Source: Pollenia angustigena | Lineage: Eukaryota > Arthropoda > Insecta > Diptera > Polleniidae | Assembly (NCBI GenBank): GCA_930367215.1 | Contig: OV884057.1 | Coordinates: 262,960,339 to 263,024,338, forward strand | Reading direction: 5' to 3' | DNA: 64,000 nt | Part shown: piece by piece, positions 32,073 through 43,300 of the stretch | Layout of the letters: each line of letters opens with the position of its first letter | Numbering within the stretch: the stretch's first letter is position 1 | The notes under the pieces: model-generated | The model's database searches: none | Told to the model about the DNA's origin: nothing | Seen by the model: only the letters and a program-made list of their open reading frames with translations | Translations under genes and position numbers: made by a program

Positions 32073-33525
32073 ATAACGTTAAATCTAATTCCCAGAAACT
32101 AGCAAAAATGAAAAGCTACCCTAGAGACACTCCTAAATTACTTCCGAATAAATATCAACTTAAAACTAAACAAATATACTCAACAACCTTTAACATTTAA
32201 TTTCGCAAATGTCGAAACTATTACGATAAAAAAGGAAAAAAGACACAAAAATTTAACAGACAGAAAATATGAAATTGGAAACCCAATTTCTATGTTTGTG
32301 TTGTGCATCCTTTCAACACAACTTGCCAAACGGCAATCAACTAAATGTCATAAATATGTCAAAATTTAATAAAATTTGGCAAAAAAAAGGTATAAAACAT
32401 GAAAAATAAATAAAAAAAAAAAATCAATAAAAAAACAATAAAAGTTCAACAAGGATTTTAACGCATAAAAATCGCATTACGAAAAAATAATAATAAAAAC
32501 AATCACAAAAGAGAAATTGAAAAAGTAAATCCAGGTAGTTAAAACCAGGATTTTGCAACATCAAAAATTAAGCAATTTCAACCATTTTCGCACATAAATT
32601 TCCAAATCTCTTCAAGCGTAACCCGTGACAATAGAGATCTACACCAATCTGGCCAATCGGTTTGTGGATGAAACAAAAAGTGTCCATACTAAAAATTAGC
32701 AAATAATTTAGTGTGTGTGTAGGGGAAAGCATAGATTTGCTTTGTTTTTGCCAATGAATATAACCAGATTATATTGGACAGCTGCTTGCTAAATTTTAAA
32801 TGAAGACTGTGTTGCTCTTTGATTTTCTCCTGTTTAAAAATAGAACAAATATTTGAAATTTGTTTGTTGTTTACTTAAACCGATTATACGCCCCAGCAAA
32901 GTATTTAGCCGGTAGAAAACAGGGAGGGATTCTAACGTACATAAAATGTACAAATACTTTTCGAAAGCACAAAACACAATGCCGATAATCAACCTCGAAT
33001 TCAATAATACTGATGAAAAAAAAAAAATACTTGGACACAACAGTTTAAGAAGCAATAAGGGAAACTGACCTTTTTGTTCCTAAAAATCACGCCTCACTAA
33101 CTTGCAAAACAACCAAAAAACTACCACAACAAAACAACTCAAATTCAGACTAATTAAATTTCGAATTAAATCGAATTAATGATACTCAAAAGGAAAAATT
33201 GCTGAAAAGAATTGTTAATTTTGCTGCACAATTTTAAATGCAAAGTGTATGATTGTTATTATTTTCTAAGCCTTTCAAATCTTATCTTGTGTGTAATTTC
33301 GGCTGCAGTTTTAACAAGAATTAATTGTTTTGATTGTATTTAAATATTTTTCTTCTATTAACTTTCATTGATGCAACACTTAAATGATACGAAAACGTAA
33401 GTATTTTACGTGCAGGTTTGTTAAATAAAAAAGTCCTTTGTTCAAAAGATTCCATTATCCTTTTGCTAGCAAACAAAGAGATAAGACACGCAGAAAGTGA
33501 CAATGACTGCGTTTGCCAACTGTTA

Positions 33526-33556
33526 AGTGCAGTCAGTTAGTCAGTCAGTCAGTCAG
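33526..33556. repeat. (GTCA)n microsatellite
   Basis: Imperfect run of GTCA units ending GTCAGCCT. Confidence 0.85.
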
Positions 33557-34236
33557 CCTATAAAGGAATATTTCATGAATAAGATGTGCGTGTGTTACTG
33601 CATCATCTAACAAAGAGTTGCAACTCTTGTCCAAAAGGCCATATGAAATATTTGAACAATGCATAACTTTATGATTGACACATAACGGCTGATAACAATA
33701 TGGTCAGTTCAAACATATGGTTGGTTATCTAGATCAATTTAAACGTTACAATAATTCGTTGCTGGTTTATTAAATCTTTAATTAGTTAGAAGGAAATATT
33801 TAAAAATTTATAGAAATACAAAGAAATTTGTTGGCTTGTGCTTTTGTATTGAACATGAAACTCTAAATTTATTAAAATTCCTCCTGTTTAAAATTAATTC
33901 AAAGTACACATGTTCTTTGCTAAGAATCTATGGAAAATCCACCCTTAACCGAAAAACAAAAATTAAATACCGAAAAATGTTTGATGATTTCCCTGACAAA
34001 CCCTTTTTAGGTCTACGAGTTTGTTCGCTTTTCCATTCAAATGAGTTACGCATGGCAATAAATATAAAATTGCACAAAATTATGTTCATATTTCATTCTT
34101 TATTAAAGGCACTAAATATTTTAATTTGATTATTGGCAATACAATACAATAATGATATAAATTAAAAAATTTTGCAATAATTTAAATTTTTCACTTCATT
34201 TGCACACGCTGGAATAAAATGAATTCCCTACGTACC

Positions 34237-34259
34237 ATCATCATCATCACCATCATCAT
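34237..34259. repeat. (CAT)n microsatellite
   Basis: CATCATCATCATCACCATCATCAT-like run. Confidence 0.85.
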
Positions 34260-35164
34260 AATTAAATGCGTAACGAAATTTGAGCATGCGCGCCATGTAA
34301 AATTATTTTTATGACACACGTCTCATTGTTTCGGTTATGAAAATTCTTTTCCCCTAAAGAAATGAGCTAATAATATTTTTTACAAATATGAATATTTCTG
34401 CATTTTTTATGATGCAGATAGTTTTTCATATTTGGTGACTTGGTTTATTTTCCCTGAGGGTATCGATTCTACTTCCCTGCTGTGTGTTTTGTAAAAATTG
34501 TCAACTCCTCCAGTGCAATAAACAAAAATCATAATTTCAATATTTTATACATATTCCGATGATGACCATATTATTTTTATTATAGTTTTCTATATTCTTC
34601 GCTCCACAAAGACTTTGAGTTTTCCTTGTTTTTGGCATTTTTTAAACAAAAGCAGCTGCGTTATTGTTCTTTTAGTTCTTTATACTTTTCTATTTTTAAA
34701 ATTTCGTTAGAATTCTCATCAATTTGCTCATCATTCTTCATTCAGTTTTGCTTTTTATTTTTATATTCAAATATTAAATATGAATGAATATGATGTATTA
34801 CTTTGATAATGACATTTAAGTAGAGCAACATCGTTATTATTGTCATTGTTGGAATGAAGTGGAAGGAAGAGCATTTTCGTCCTTATGTTGAAGTATTTGA
34901 AAAGATTTATAAATATTGTGTATGAATTATTTAGAATGTTCAATGCAAAACGAATCCGTAGATTTTCTTTTTTTTCGTTTTTTGTTTAAAAGCTAAACAT
35001 AATTGAAAATATTGCGTCATTTCAAATGGAACAATTTTATGAAGAATGTACGTTTAAGTAAAGATACTGTTAAATAAATTGTGTTTTTTAAGCCCTATAG
35101 AACTTGAAATTATTAAAAATAACACAAAAAATTAAATATTAATGAGCATTTGAATGTTCTTGAC

Positions 35165-35440
35165 GAACAGCATTCTGACACCAGAATGCACTCTTCTGGA
35201 TGTAATGGAATCTTCAGGGTCTGTTATCGATTGTGCTCACTTAATAGGTGGTTATTTTGTTTAATCACAAACCTGTTAGCCAAAAATGCGCCGTACAGCA
35301 TAAAAATCACGAAATCGTCTATAAATTGAACCGTTGCCTGAGTTTACCAAAAAAAATTGCACAATTTGCTAGCGTTGCTCAGGCGTCAATCTATCATGAC
35401 GATTTGCTAGAGTATACTGACCATAAATGTCAAAAAATGT
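35165..35440 (-). pseudogene. Tc1/mariner-type transposase relic (N-terminal domain)
   Basis: Minus-strand translation gives RHDRLTPEQR, stop, QIVQFFLVNSGNGSIYRRFR and DFYA, lining up with the LTPEQR-x-QIVQFFY...RALRDFYG helix-turn-helix of the same transposase family as at 6530-7067. The YGRHNRP segment is lost. A later TLKIPLHPEE may be the PLHPEKVTVW segment, implying a large internal deletion. The open frame on the plus strand (35248-35442) is its shadow. Non-functional. Confidence 0.6.
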
Positions 35441-36039
35441 GAGCTCCATGACGGTTGGTTTAAAAGCTAGCCCATAAGTAAGCTTCGTAAGTTTGATTGG
35501 TCTAAAAAACACCCTTTACAAAACACTAGAATGCTAAAAGATGTAAAGAGCATTTTCTATTAAAATCTGAGAGAGAACTTGGTGTTGACTCATACTGAGG
35601 ATTTTTAGTCAATCGGTTAAATATTTTATTTGCTGGAAGTTGGAATCATCGCCAAACTAAAAACTGAAATCTGCAATATCGACAGCAAATGGTCCCAGCT
35701 TCGAAGTATAAAAAAGCATGGAAACGGGTCATGTGAAAACAGATACCCTTTTAGGCTACACGCGAAGCAAATACTGCTTCGAAATGTTTGATTAATAATT
35801 TGTATTAAAACAAGGACAATTACACTGTGCAACAAAATTCGGGCCATCGCCGCCAGCCTCAACACTTGCAAAGCGAAATGAAAGTAAAATATTGGTAGAG
35901 GAACCCCGCCAAAGGGTTTTGAAAAGTTTGCTCGAGTTCCCGAAGTATGGGCCCCTAAAGTTTTTGAATTTTTTGAAAAGGCGTTCGGTATAAGTCAAAA
36001 AAAAATATACCAAATGTACTTCTGAGCTAAAAAAAATAA
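35441..36039. other. Unassigned DNA
   Basis: Nothing recognised; overlapping minus-strand frames at 35626-36085 have no known similarity. Confidence 0.4.
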
Positions 36040-36508
36040 ACTGTCGGTCCCTTGAAAAAATCTCGTTAATTCGTAAAACTTCCATACATTTTGGTCCCCT
36101 CGCTTATTCGTAATTTTTTTTCAAATAAAATCTTCTTTACCTCTTATAAATCGTAATTGTTTGCTAACTACCACTTATAATTCATAATAAAAACAACAGA
36201 AACATGGAAAGAATGATTTTTTGCTTACCACTATTTTATTTTTGCGTGGGTTTTTGCTTGTGTATAGGGTTTATTTTCTTAAGATCAGTTTGATCAGTTT
36301 ATTACATGAATAATTTTTATATATTTTATTTTTAACAATTGTTTTTTATGTTTTTTTTATCATTTTAGTAAATAAATTGAAAAACCCCGATTATTCGTAT
36401 TTATTTTATTTTAACCCCGATAAATCGAAACCCCGCTAAATCGAAAACCCCTATAATTCGTAAGAAATGGCCGGTCCCTTGCTATTACGAATTATCGGGA
36501 TTCTACTG
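36040..36508. mobile_element. pogo/Tigger-like terminal relic
   Basis: The right end ATTACGAATTATCGGGATTC-TACTG followed by TA resembles inverted pogo/Tigger termini (CAGTAGAATCCCGATAATTC). Similar words (CCCCGATTATTCG, CCCCGATAAATCG, CCCCGCTAAATCG, CCCCTATAATTCG) recur at 36385-36460, and TCTCGTTAATTCG near 36061 may be a decayed left end. No transposase is seen. Confidence 0.45.
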
Positions 36509-37014
36509 TATTTATAAAAAAATAAACTGAGATAGTTTCAGTAGTTATAGGATTTCTTTTAAAACAATTTTTCTTTGCCAAAACTTGACTTGGAAAAAAT
36601 TCTTTCACTTATCGTAGATGAATATCTAATTTCTCAGTCCTTTTCCAGGATTTCTCTAAACATATAAAATACTCCATTATGCCTTTAGAGTTTTTTTTTT
36701 AAATTTTTAACACTTCGTATTGTTTCGGTTAATTCTGTTAAAAGACTGATATGAGAAGATATAAGAAGAAACAAATACATAAATAACACGTACATAAAAC
36801 AGAAAAAACGTGTTGGTAATCAAAAATTTAACCCATTTTTCGCCACATTCCTGTTGATCGATGATAAAGATAAAAAACATTGTAATTTTAGTCACCAGTC
36901 GGCGGAAAATGTGTTAAAATGAAGATCACTGGATACCTTATTTGTTTTTATGAAAAAATATTTTCTAAAATCACAAAAAAATGTGTTATAATACTACAAA
37001 ATATTGAAAACTTT
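36509..37014. other. AT-rich DNA
   Basis: Nothing recognised. Confidence 0.4.
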
Positions 37015-37152
37015 ATCACATCGGTTAATCGACTGAAAATAATCGGTTTAATCGTTAATCGAAAAAAGCCAATTTGAAATTAAACGATCAGTTAATCGGG
37101 TAGTAATTAATCGGTTAACCGATTGACGATTAACCGAATGAACACCCTAACA
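37015..37152. repeat. Half copy of the ATCGATTAATCG foldback family
   Basis: An array of GGTTAATCG and its inverse, ending AATGAACACCCTAAC, the same terminus as 18806-18815. No partner arm. Confidence 0.65.
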
Positions 37153-37539
37153 TTTACCCACTTATTAATAATAATATTTCAGTCTTGTGAAAGACTAGCT
37201 TTTACCTATGACTTCGTCCATGCTTTTCCTCATTTTAGGCCTCCAGCAACTATACACTGGCTTTAATCTGTATGTATATGAAATTTATCCCGTTTTTAAG
37301 AGTACCAATTTTATCCCTGAAAAAGTTCCCTTTATTTTATTCTGGACCATATGCAATCTTTTATTTATTTTTTTATTGATTCCATTTCCTGTACAACAAG
37401 ACTGGGTCTTATATTTATAGCACAGGAACGTATTACGTTACAAAACAAACTTGCTACAAGTAAATATAACAATATTGGTATGAAAAAGATAAATTTCAAA
37501 AAAAATTATAAATTAAAATTAAAAAAGTAAAAATTATTT

Positions 37540-38480
37540 AAAATAATTGAATAAAACTTTTTTGAAACTATTAGCATTGCTGTTTAGTTGTTGACTTTTT
37601 GGAAGATTGTCCCACAGACGAGCGGCATGTACATAAAACTGCCATTCAGATACTAGTAAATTATGTCGAGGTATTACAATATTTCGATTTGGTGGCGATT
37701 GGAAAAAAACGTATTTTATCGAATATATATTTAGGTGTTTGAATGTTGATTATTTTATGTAAAAAAGTAAGAGTGCGAATTTTTAGCAGACTTTCAAATG
37801 ATACTCCATAAAGATTATTGGCAACAGAGGAAACATGTTCAGGCCGTCCTAGTCCATACACATATCTTATTATGTTATTGAGCAAGACATTAAATTTTCT
37901 CTTAATATCTGATCCACAGCTTCCAAATTATTCACACCCATAGATCAGGGAAGGAATCAAGTGTGATTTAGCAAGTAAGGCTCTTATTCTTAAAGGTGTG
38001 AAATATTGGGTGGACCATGGGCATAGACTTTACATAAGTTTGACCAACGAGTAAATTTACATCATCAGTCCAGGGTCCTGATTCTGGCAGTCGTGATCGA
38101 GTACTTTCTCCATTCGAAAGCAATTTAATATCTTATTATTTCAGTCAATACTGAACGAATCGGAATTATTTTTTCAGTCTTGTAGAGCATTAATTTGAGT
38201 TTCACAATACTGAAAAAATAATTCCGATTCGTTCAGTATCAACTGAAATAAAATTGCTTTCGATTCGAGAAAGTACGCGATCACGACTGCCAGAATTAGG
38301 CCCCAGGTCAAATTGCCATTGAAAATGATACCAAGATTTTTCGCTTTGTTAACAATTTCAATTTTCTCGCCATTTAACACAGTATCCTCAGATATGAAGG
38401 GAATAAAGCTTTTTTTTACATATAACAATACATTTATCCAAAAAGTACTAATTTTTACCACTTTTACCTCTTTAAAAGTA
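37540..38480 (-). pseudogene. C-terminal region of a Jockey-type reverse transcriptase
   Basis: Segments in order on the minus strand: VLNGEKIEIVNKAKNLGIIF (RT region after the YADD box, about 38385-38330); after the MITE, a decayed stretch with stops; LNNIIRYVYGLGRPEHVSSV (37880) and SFESLLKIRTLTFLHKIINI; then, in another frame, RHNLLVSEWQFYVHAARLWD-NLPKSQQLNS with a stop near 37543. This order and wording match the tail of Jockey-clade LINEs, which lack RNase H. The catalytic core is absent, and several frameshifts and stops are present, so the copy is dead. The plus-strand frame at 37208-37420 lies over the 3' UTR and is not a gene. Confidence 0.75.
38075..38302. mobile_element. 228-bp foldback MITE with 5-bp duplication
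   Basis: Arms of about 100 bp: GATTCTGGCAGTCGTGATCG at the left and CGATCACGACTGCCAGAATT at the right. CCAGG is duplicated (38070-38074, 38303-38307). It sits between the LTW and the next residues of the Jockey reading frame. Confidence 0.8.
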
Positions 38481-38510
38481 CCCTTTATTTGAATCTGTGT
38501 CATATGCTAT

Positions 38511-39838
38511 TCGCATATCCAAATCCATTAGGCGTGTTTCACATGTTTTAACATTTATAATACAAGTAAAATTAATTTAACAAATTTTCTTTTAATTCTT
38601 TAGGAATTAGATCAAAAGAATTCATATTGACTAAAATTAAATTTTAATCCTCACAAACCTGTTTTCACACTAAGTCACAAAAAGAAACAGAATTTTAATA
38701 TCAACCTAATCCGATATTTGAATAGACCAATCACATTCAAAAAAAAATTATTGCCCAGGAGACAACAAATTAAAACTGTATAAAATTGTGCCGTTTCACC
38801 GACCCTTCTTCTTTTATTTGCTGCTCGGCACTCCGGCTTCAATTAAATTGTACAAAAAGAGTTCATAAAATATAATAAAGCCAGAGAGACAATCATTTAC
38901 TAACTGTTAAAAGAAATTAATACTCCAAGGCAGACAAAAGAACTAAATAAAAATGAGAATGGAAAAAATCATCGATTGGGGCACATTTAATCCCTTCGAA
39001 AGATGGACGCACTTAAATAAATTTATTGAAAAATGAAAGAGAGTCTTAAAAGTTCACATTTAGTAAAATGTTTGCTGAATTACGTTGTTTATTTTGGGGA
39101 TTTAAAGTTCAGAAGTTTCCTAAACAAATGACAAATGATTTTTTTAACAACTAATTTTATTACAAATTTTTTTGAAAATGCAGCTGGCACCTTAAAAATA
39201 CATTTAAATTGGTGCCATATTTTATGTGTTTGTGTTTGTTTTTATACAGTTCTTTACTCTTTTTTTAATTAAGAATCTTATTAACAAATTTATTCAAATA
39301 ATTAACCCTTTTTAGGGGTAGTCCTTGCAGTATTTAAGATGGAAAAAGATACAATAATAATAACAAAAACAATTAAAGGACTATTTTTACAACAATCATA
39401 TTGATTCAAGTGTTTCGTAACGATTTTTTTAAATAAACTCTATTAAAAATTGTTACATTTTGTTAAATAAATGTAAAAAAACAAGGATGATTTTTTTGGT
39501 TGCTCATTAAAAATTCAAATGAATTTAAAGCCCTTTTTGATGTTTGTGATTGCGATGCATAAATAATTTTATTTAATGTGTAAACATGAACAATTCTGTT
39601 TTTTTTTATTGATAATTCCCATTTTTTTTCTCTTAAAGTTTGTGGTTTTTAATTATTTATTTAATATTTTTATGATTTGTTTGAGACACACTCATTTTGG
39701 AATCGTAATGCCACACGCCACATTAAAACACACAGAAACAGTTCTTTCACTTAATGGAAAATTTCCTTTTATTTGTATTCTCCCTACAAATGAAAAGAAA
39801 TTTTTCAGTTACACACGAAATATTTGTACAGTTCCTTG
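38511..39838. other. Unassigned AT-rich DNA
   Basis: No repeat or gene recognised. Confidence 0.45.
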
Positions 39839-40283
39839 TCTGGGTTCACACTATGAAAGTTTTCTTTTAGAAAGTCTGCGTTTATTAGTGAAATAGAATA
39901 GCATGACATTTATAGTTTGACTTTCTTAGACACTCTCATTTGTTTCATAATTCGTAAATATCAACATGGGGATGGCCGTTCTTTTAATACTTTTTCCTTT
40001 TTTCATATTTATATAAAATTTTTACCTAAAGACCGAGTCACATAGAATTCTTTGTACTTTATACACAGTGTTGCCTATTTAGCCATTAAGTGGCCATTTT
40101 TTTTTTTTTTTTTTTGCCATTTTTCAACTGGTTTAGCCATAAAATTTTTTTGCCGTTTTTCTTTTAAACGAATCATTTTTATTTTATTATAAAAATTTAT
40201 AAAAGTAAAATAAACATTTTTAACAATTAAATCGCCTTTTATTTAAATCACAACTTTCACAAATGTTGAAAAACGCTATAAAC

Positions 40284-40482
40284 CAGTGATAGCCACTCCA
40301 TAGCCTCGCGAGGCAATAATAGTATTTTTCACACAGACGCGGCCGGTAATTCACATGTGTACAACAACTTTGTTCGATTCAAAACATCAGACTTCATCAG
40401 TCTCTGCGACCGCACACAAGCACATAATATCTTTGTGTGCGTGCGTTCGGAGCATGGTTAGTTCGGGGCTTGGTCATCACTG
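40284..40482. mobile_element. 199-bp hAT MITE with 8-bp duplication
   Basis: Ends CAGTGATAGCC and GGTCATCACTG; CTATAAAC is duplicated exactly (40276-40283, 40483-40490). Nested in hAT-1. Relatively GC-rich interior. Confidence 0.9.
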
Positions 40483-40654
40483 CTATAAACTATGATAATG
40501 AAACATCTTTCAAAATAAAGGAACGGTGGGTATTCCAATATTAAATTTATAAAATGGATCAACACAAACATCGGTGTTTCTTTCTGGTTGCAAGTGTTTC
40601 AATAAAGAAATTTAGACGGCAACAAAAATTTTTTAGAAATTTCAAAATTGACTA

Positions 40655-40738
40655 TAAAGTTGCTCTCACTTCCATGGTCTAATGCTGAAGTAGAGAGGTT
40701 GTTTGGCCAAGTAAACATCATTAAAAGTAATTTGGGAA
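40655..40738 (+). pseudogene. hAT transposase C-terminal dimerisation fragment
   Basis: The translation LLSLPWSNAEVERLFGQVNI-IKSNLGKRLH matches the hAT-family C-terminal dimerisation domain (P-x-SNA-x-VER-x-FS...). It lies inside the hAT-1 termini and so is almost certainly the remnant of that element's transposase. The rest of the protein, including the BED finger and the catalytic core, is not visible, so the element is non-autonomous. Confidence 0.8.
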
Positions 40739-40812
40739 AAAGGTTACATTAAGCAACCGTTAATTCGATTTTATGAATTAGGTAAATATTTTTACCATAA
40801 CAATAAAATAAT

Positions 40813-41046
40813 CAGTATTGTGGTTATTTCGTTGAACCATTTATGGTTTACAATCCAAATTTTTTAATATTTTTGATTAGGCTAAAGTTCATCAAATTTA
40901 ATTTTCATTAAATTATTTTTATGAAGAAAGGAACTTTACAACATGAAATTAATTAAAATTTATTGATAATTTTTCATTCTTGACTGAAGCTGGGCTCGAA
41001 CCCAGGCGTTTTTACGGACAGGTTACCCCTACATGTTTCGATTGCA
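40813..41046 (-). mobile_element. tRNA-headed SINE (copy D), carries empty site for 750-bp MITE
   Basis: Closely matches 5440-6494 without the MITE: GTTGAACCATTTATGGTTTA at about 40832 is the uninterrupted target. The head contains the B box (inverted GGGCTCGAACCC) but is cut off after TTTCGATTGC at 41046, that is, 5' truncated. Confidence 0.8.
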
Positions 41047-41435
41047 ACAATAAAATATTTATACCAACACCACAATAGTTGAGAGTAGGGTAGCCAGATT
41101 TTAAATTCGAAAAAACAGTACATTGAACACAAAAAAACAGTACAATCAAGAAAAAAACAGTGCATTTCTTTGACGAAAATAATTACTCCATTTGCGTTTA
41201 AAAAGCAAACACCACAAACGAAGCATTTGGTCAGGAAAACCATAACATTGCTGTAAGCCATATAAGAAATGGAAAAAGCCGAACTTAGCTTGAAACAATT
41301 AACTCATTGATTGTGATACATACATAGTACGATTTTCTTTAAACATATTCGTATTTAAAGCAATTTTTACCACACCACACAATTTGAGAAAATGTTTGTT
41401 TCCTAAATTAATTTTCCAATTTCAAACAATTTTTA

Positions 41436-41652
41436 AATTATATTCAACATTTTTAATTTTTCGAATTTACTCTATCAAGGCTAAGGTAAAATGTAAAAAG
41501 AAAATACAATATAATAGTCTGGTAGTGTATAAAGTCATTTCTGAAAAATTGTAGGAATAGAACTATTACAAAAAAGCTTTATAAAATACATAACTGAAAT
41601 TTAGCTCATAGAATAAATTCGAAAAATTAAAAATGTTGAATATAATATAAAG
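41436..41652. mobile_element. About 215-bp foldback MITE inside hAT-2
   Basis: ATATTCAACATTTTTAATTT-TTCGAATTTACTCTAT at the left and its complement near 41608-41650 form arms of about 38 bp. Confidence 0.7.
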
Positions 41653-41706
41653 TAACCTTCGGAAGGAAATAATTCCCAGTTTCTATTTCAATTTTTAAAT
41701 TATTTA

Positions 41707-41814
41707 CGGCCAGTTTTACCAAGTTCTGCTAAAATTAACTTTTACTAAAACAATAGATTTTTGACATTTATAATGATAGTTAATTATACCTGAACTTGGT
41801 GAAATTGGCCATTA
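41707..41814. mobile_element. Uninterrupted copy of the GGCCAGTTTCACC MITE
   Basis: 108 bp, flanked by TTA (41704-41706, 41815-41817). It is the empty-site version of 19167-19570. Confidence 0.8.
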
Positions 41815-42268
41815 ATCTATAAAATCCAAAAAACATACATAGTTTGGTTTATTTTTATTTAACAAAATCTGAAAATATTAAAATAGTAAAAAAACAAGTT
41901 TCAATAAAATTTAAAACAAACATTTCTGCCTGTAAAACAATCAAGTGCAATTGAAAACGATGAATATTTTCAATAAAATTTTTGTAAAAATTAACTTATC
42001 TTTTTCTTATTTCAGTAGTTTAGGTAAAGAAAAGTGGTCCTCAAAGGTATTAGGTATTTCAATAAATTTTGAACACGGAGAATTTTCCAAATTTGTTCGA
42101 TTTCAATTTCACGTGATTTCGATATCCAGAACATGCCCTTAAATTAATAAAGTTCTAAAAATTTAATATATTTATTTAGTATTTAAAAAATTTTTTTTTT
42201 ATTTTGTCTTTCTCAGGTGTGGAAAGGGAAATACTATTGGAAGAGGTAGCCATAAAGTCAAACATAGT

Positions 42269-43300
42269 ACATATGGTCCCCTCAATATAACAACAGCGTA
42301 TAATTTTTTTGGGGTTTTGAGAAAATCGTGTTTAAAGTTTTTGTCAAATCGGATGTCTATCAAAACCTCAATATCGCGGTAAATTAAAATTCTTCATATT
42401 GGATTTGTCGACGAATACATAATACCGTTTCTTGTCTTTAAATTGACCAATTTGTTTTATTCTACCATAATTATGTCATTCAAAGTGCAAGTCCTCCATA
42501 TAGGCTATTTTATTTTTTAAGGAATTCGTATGATTTATCTGATACACTATTTTATTTTGTATGGTATACGCTGTTTTATTCAATAATTTTACGGTATTTT
42601 TATTAAAATATTTGATCTCAAAAATATCAATTTGAAACATTTTAAAACAGTGATTAATTCATAGTTTTGTTAATTCAGTGTCACATATTCATTACTTTCC
42701 AATTTGGGTTATTATAAACAAAAATTATGACAATTTAAGGTATACATTGCGTTAATCAAAAATAACTAGAAGTTCATTCGTCTTCTTTCTCTTCCTCTGC
42801 AACATCTGGCTCATCTTAACAATTTCGTTTCTTTTCACCTTTTAAGTTAATGAAAAATGACTGCGAGCCACGAGGTATTACATTCTTCTTGCACAAATTT
42901 TGGAGATCATGCAGCTTTCGATGGTCGGAATAAAACTATTTCTCAAACAATAGTGTTCATTATTATAAGCTATTTTATGAGTTAAAGTTTTCATAAATTG
43001 TATTTTTTTTCTGCAGACTAAAATGGAGTATAATGCGTATACACTATTATTCTTTTAACAACTTTGGAGTGGCAATTTCAAGTAAAATAGCGCATATGGG
43101 CTTACACACTTATTGAAGGAAAATTTTGAATAAGAAATTATACACTATTTTTACCAACCACATTTTGACCCACTTTTTGGAAGTAGAATTTGACGAAATT
43201 TTGACCAGACATAAACTCAATGATGGGGATTCTAAATATGCAATAAAAAATAATAGCGTATGAGCACATACGCTCTTGTTATATTAAGGGGACGATATGT
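42269..43300. mobile_element. 1.03-kb TIR element inside hAT-2
   Basis: 30-bp TIRs with three mismatches: ACATATGGTCCCCTCAATAT at the left and, inverted, ACATATCGTCCCCTTAATAT at the right. No coding region and no unambiguous target duplication. Confidence 0.8.

Larger units (their letters stand above)
32073..35164. other. Long stretch of unassigned AT-rich DNA
   Basis: About 3.1 kb. Contains a (GTCA)n microsatellite at 33526-33556 and a (CAT)n run at 34237-34259. No coding frame stands out; the longest (33836-34129, 97 codons) is low-complexity and unrecognised. It could be intron. Confidence 0.5.
37360..38510 (-). mobile_element. Degenerate Jockey-type LINE (3' part), split by a MITE
   Basis: The minus-strand translation gives the C-terminal part of a Jockey-type reverse transcriptase. 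The 3' UTR ends near 37360 in an AAATAAATAAA-like tail. The 5' end fades out near 38500. A 228-bp MITE interrupts it at 38075-38302. Confidence 0.75.

Noticed and set aside
35248..35442. 64-codon plus-strand frame
   Set aside because: Antisense to the transposase N-terminal relic at 35165-35440.
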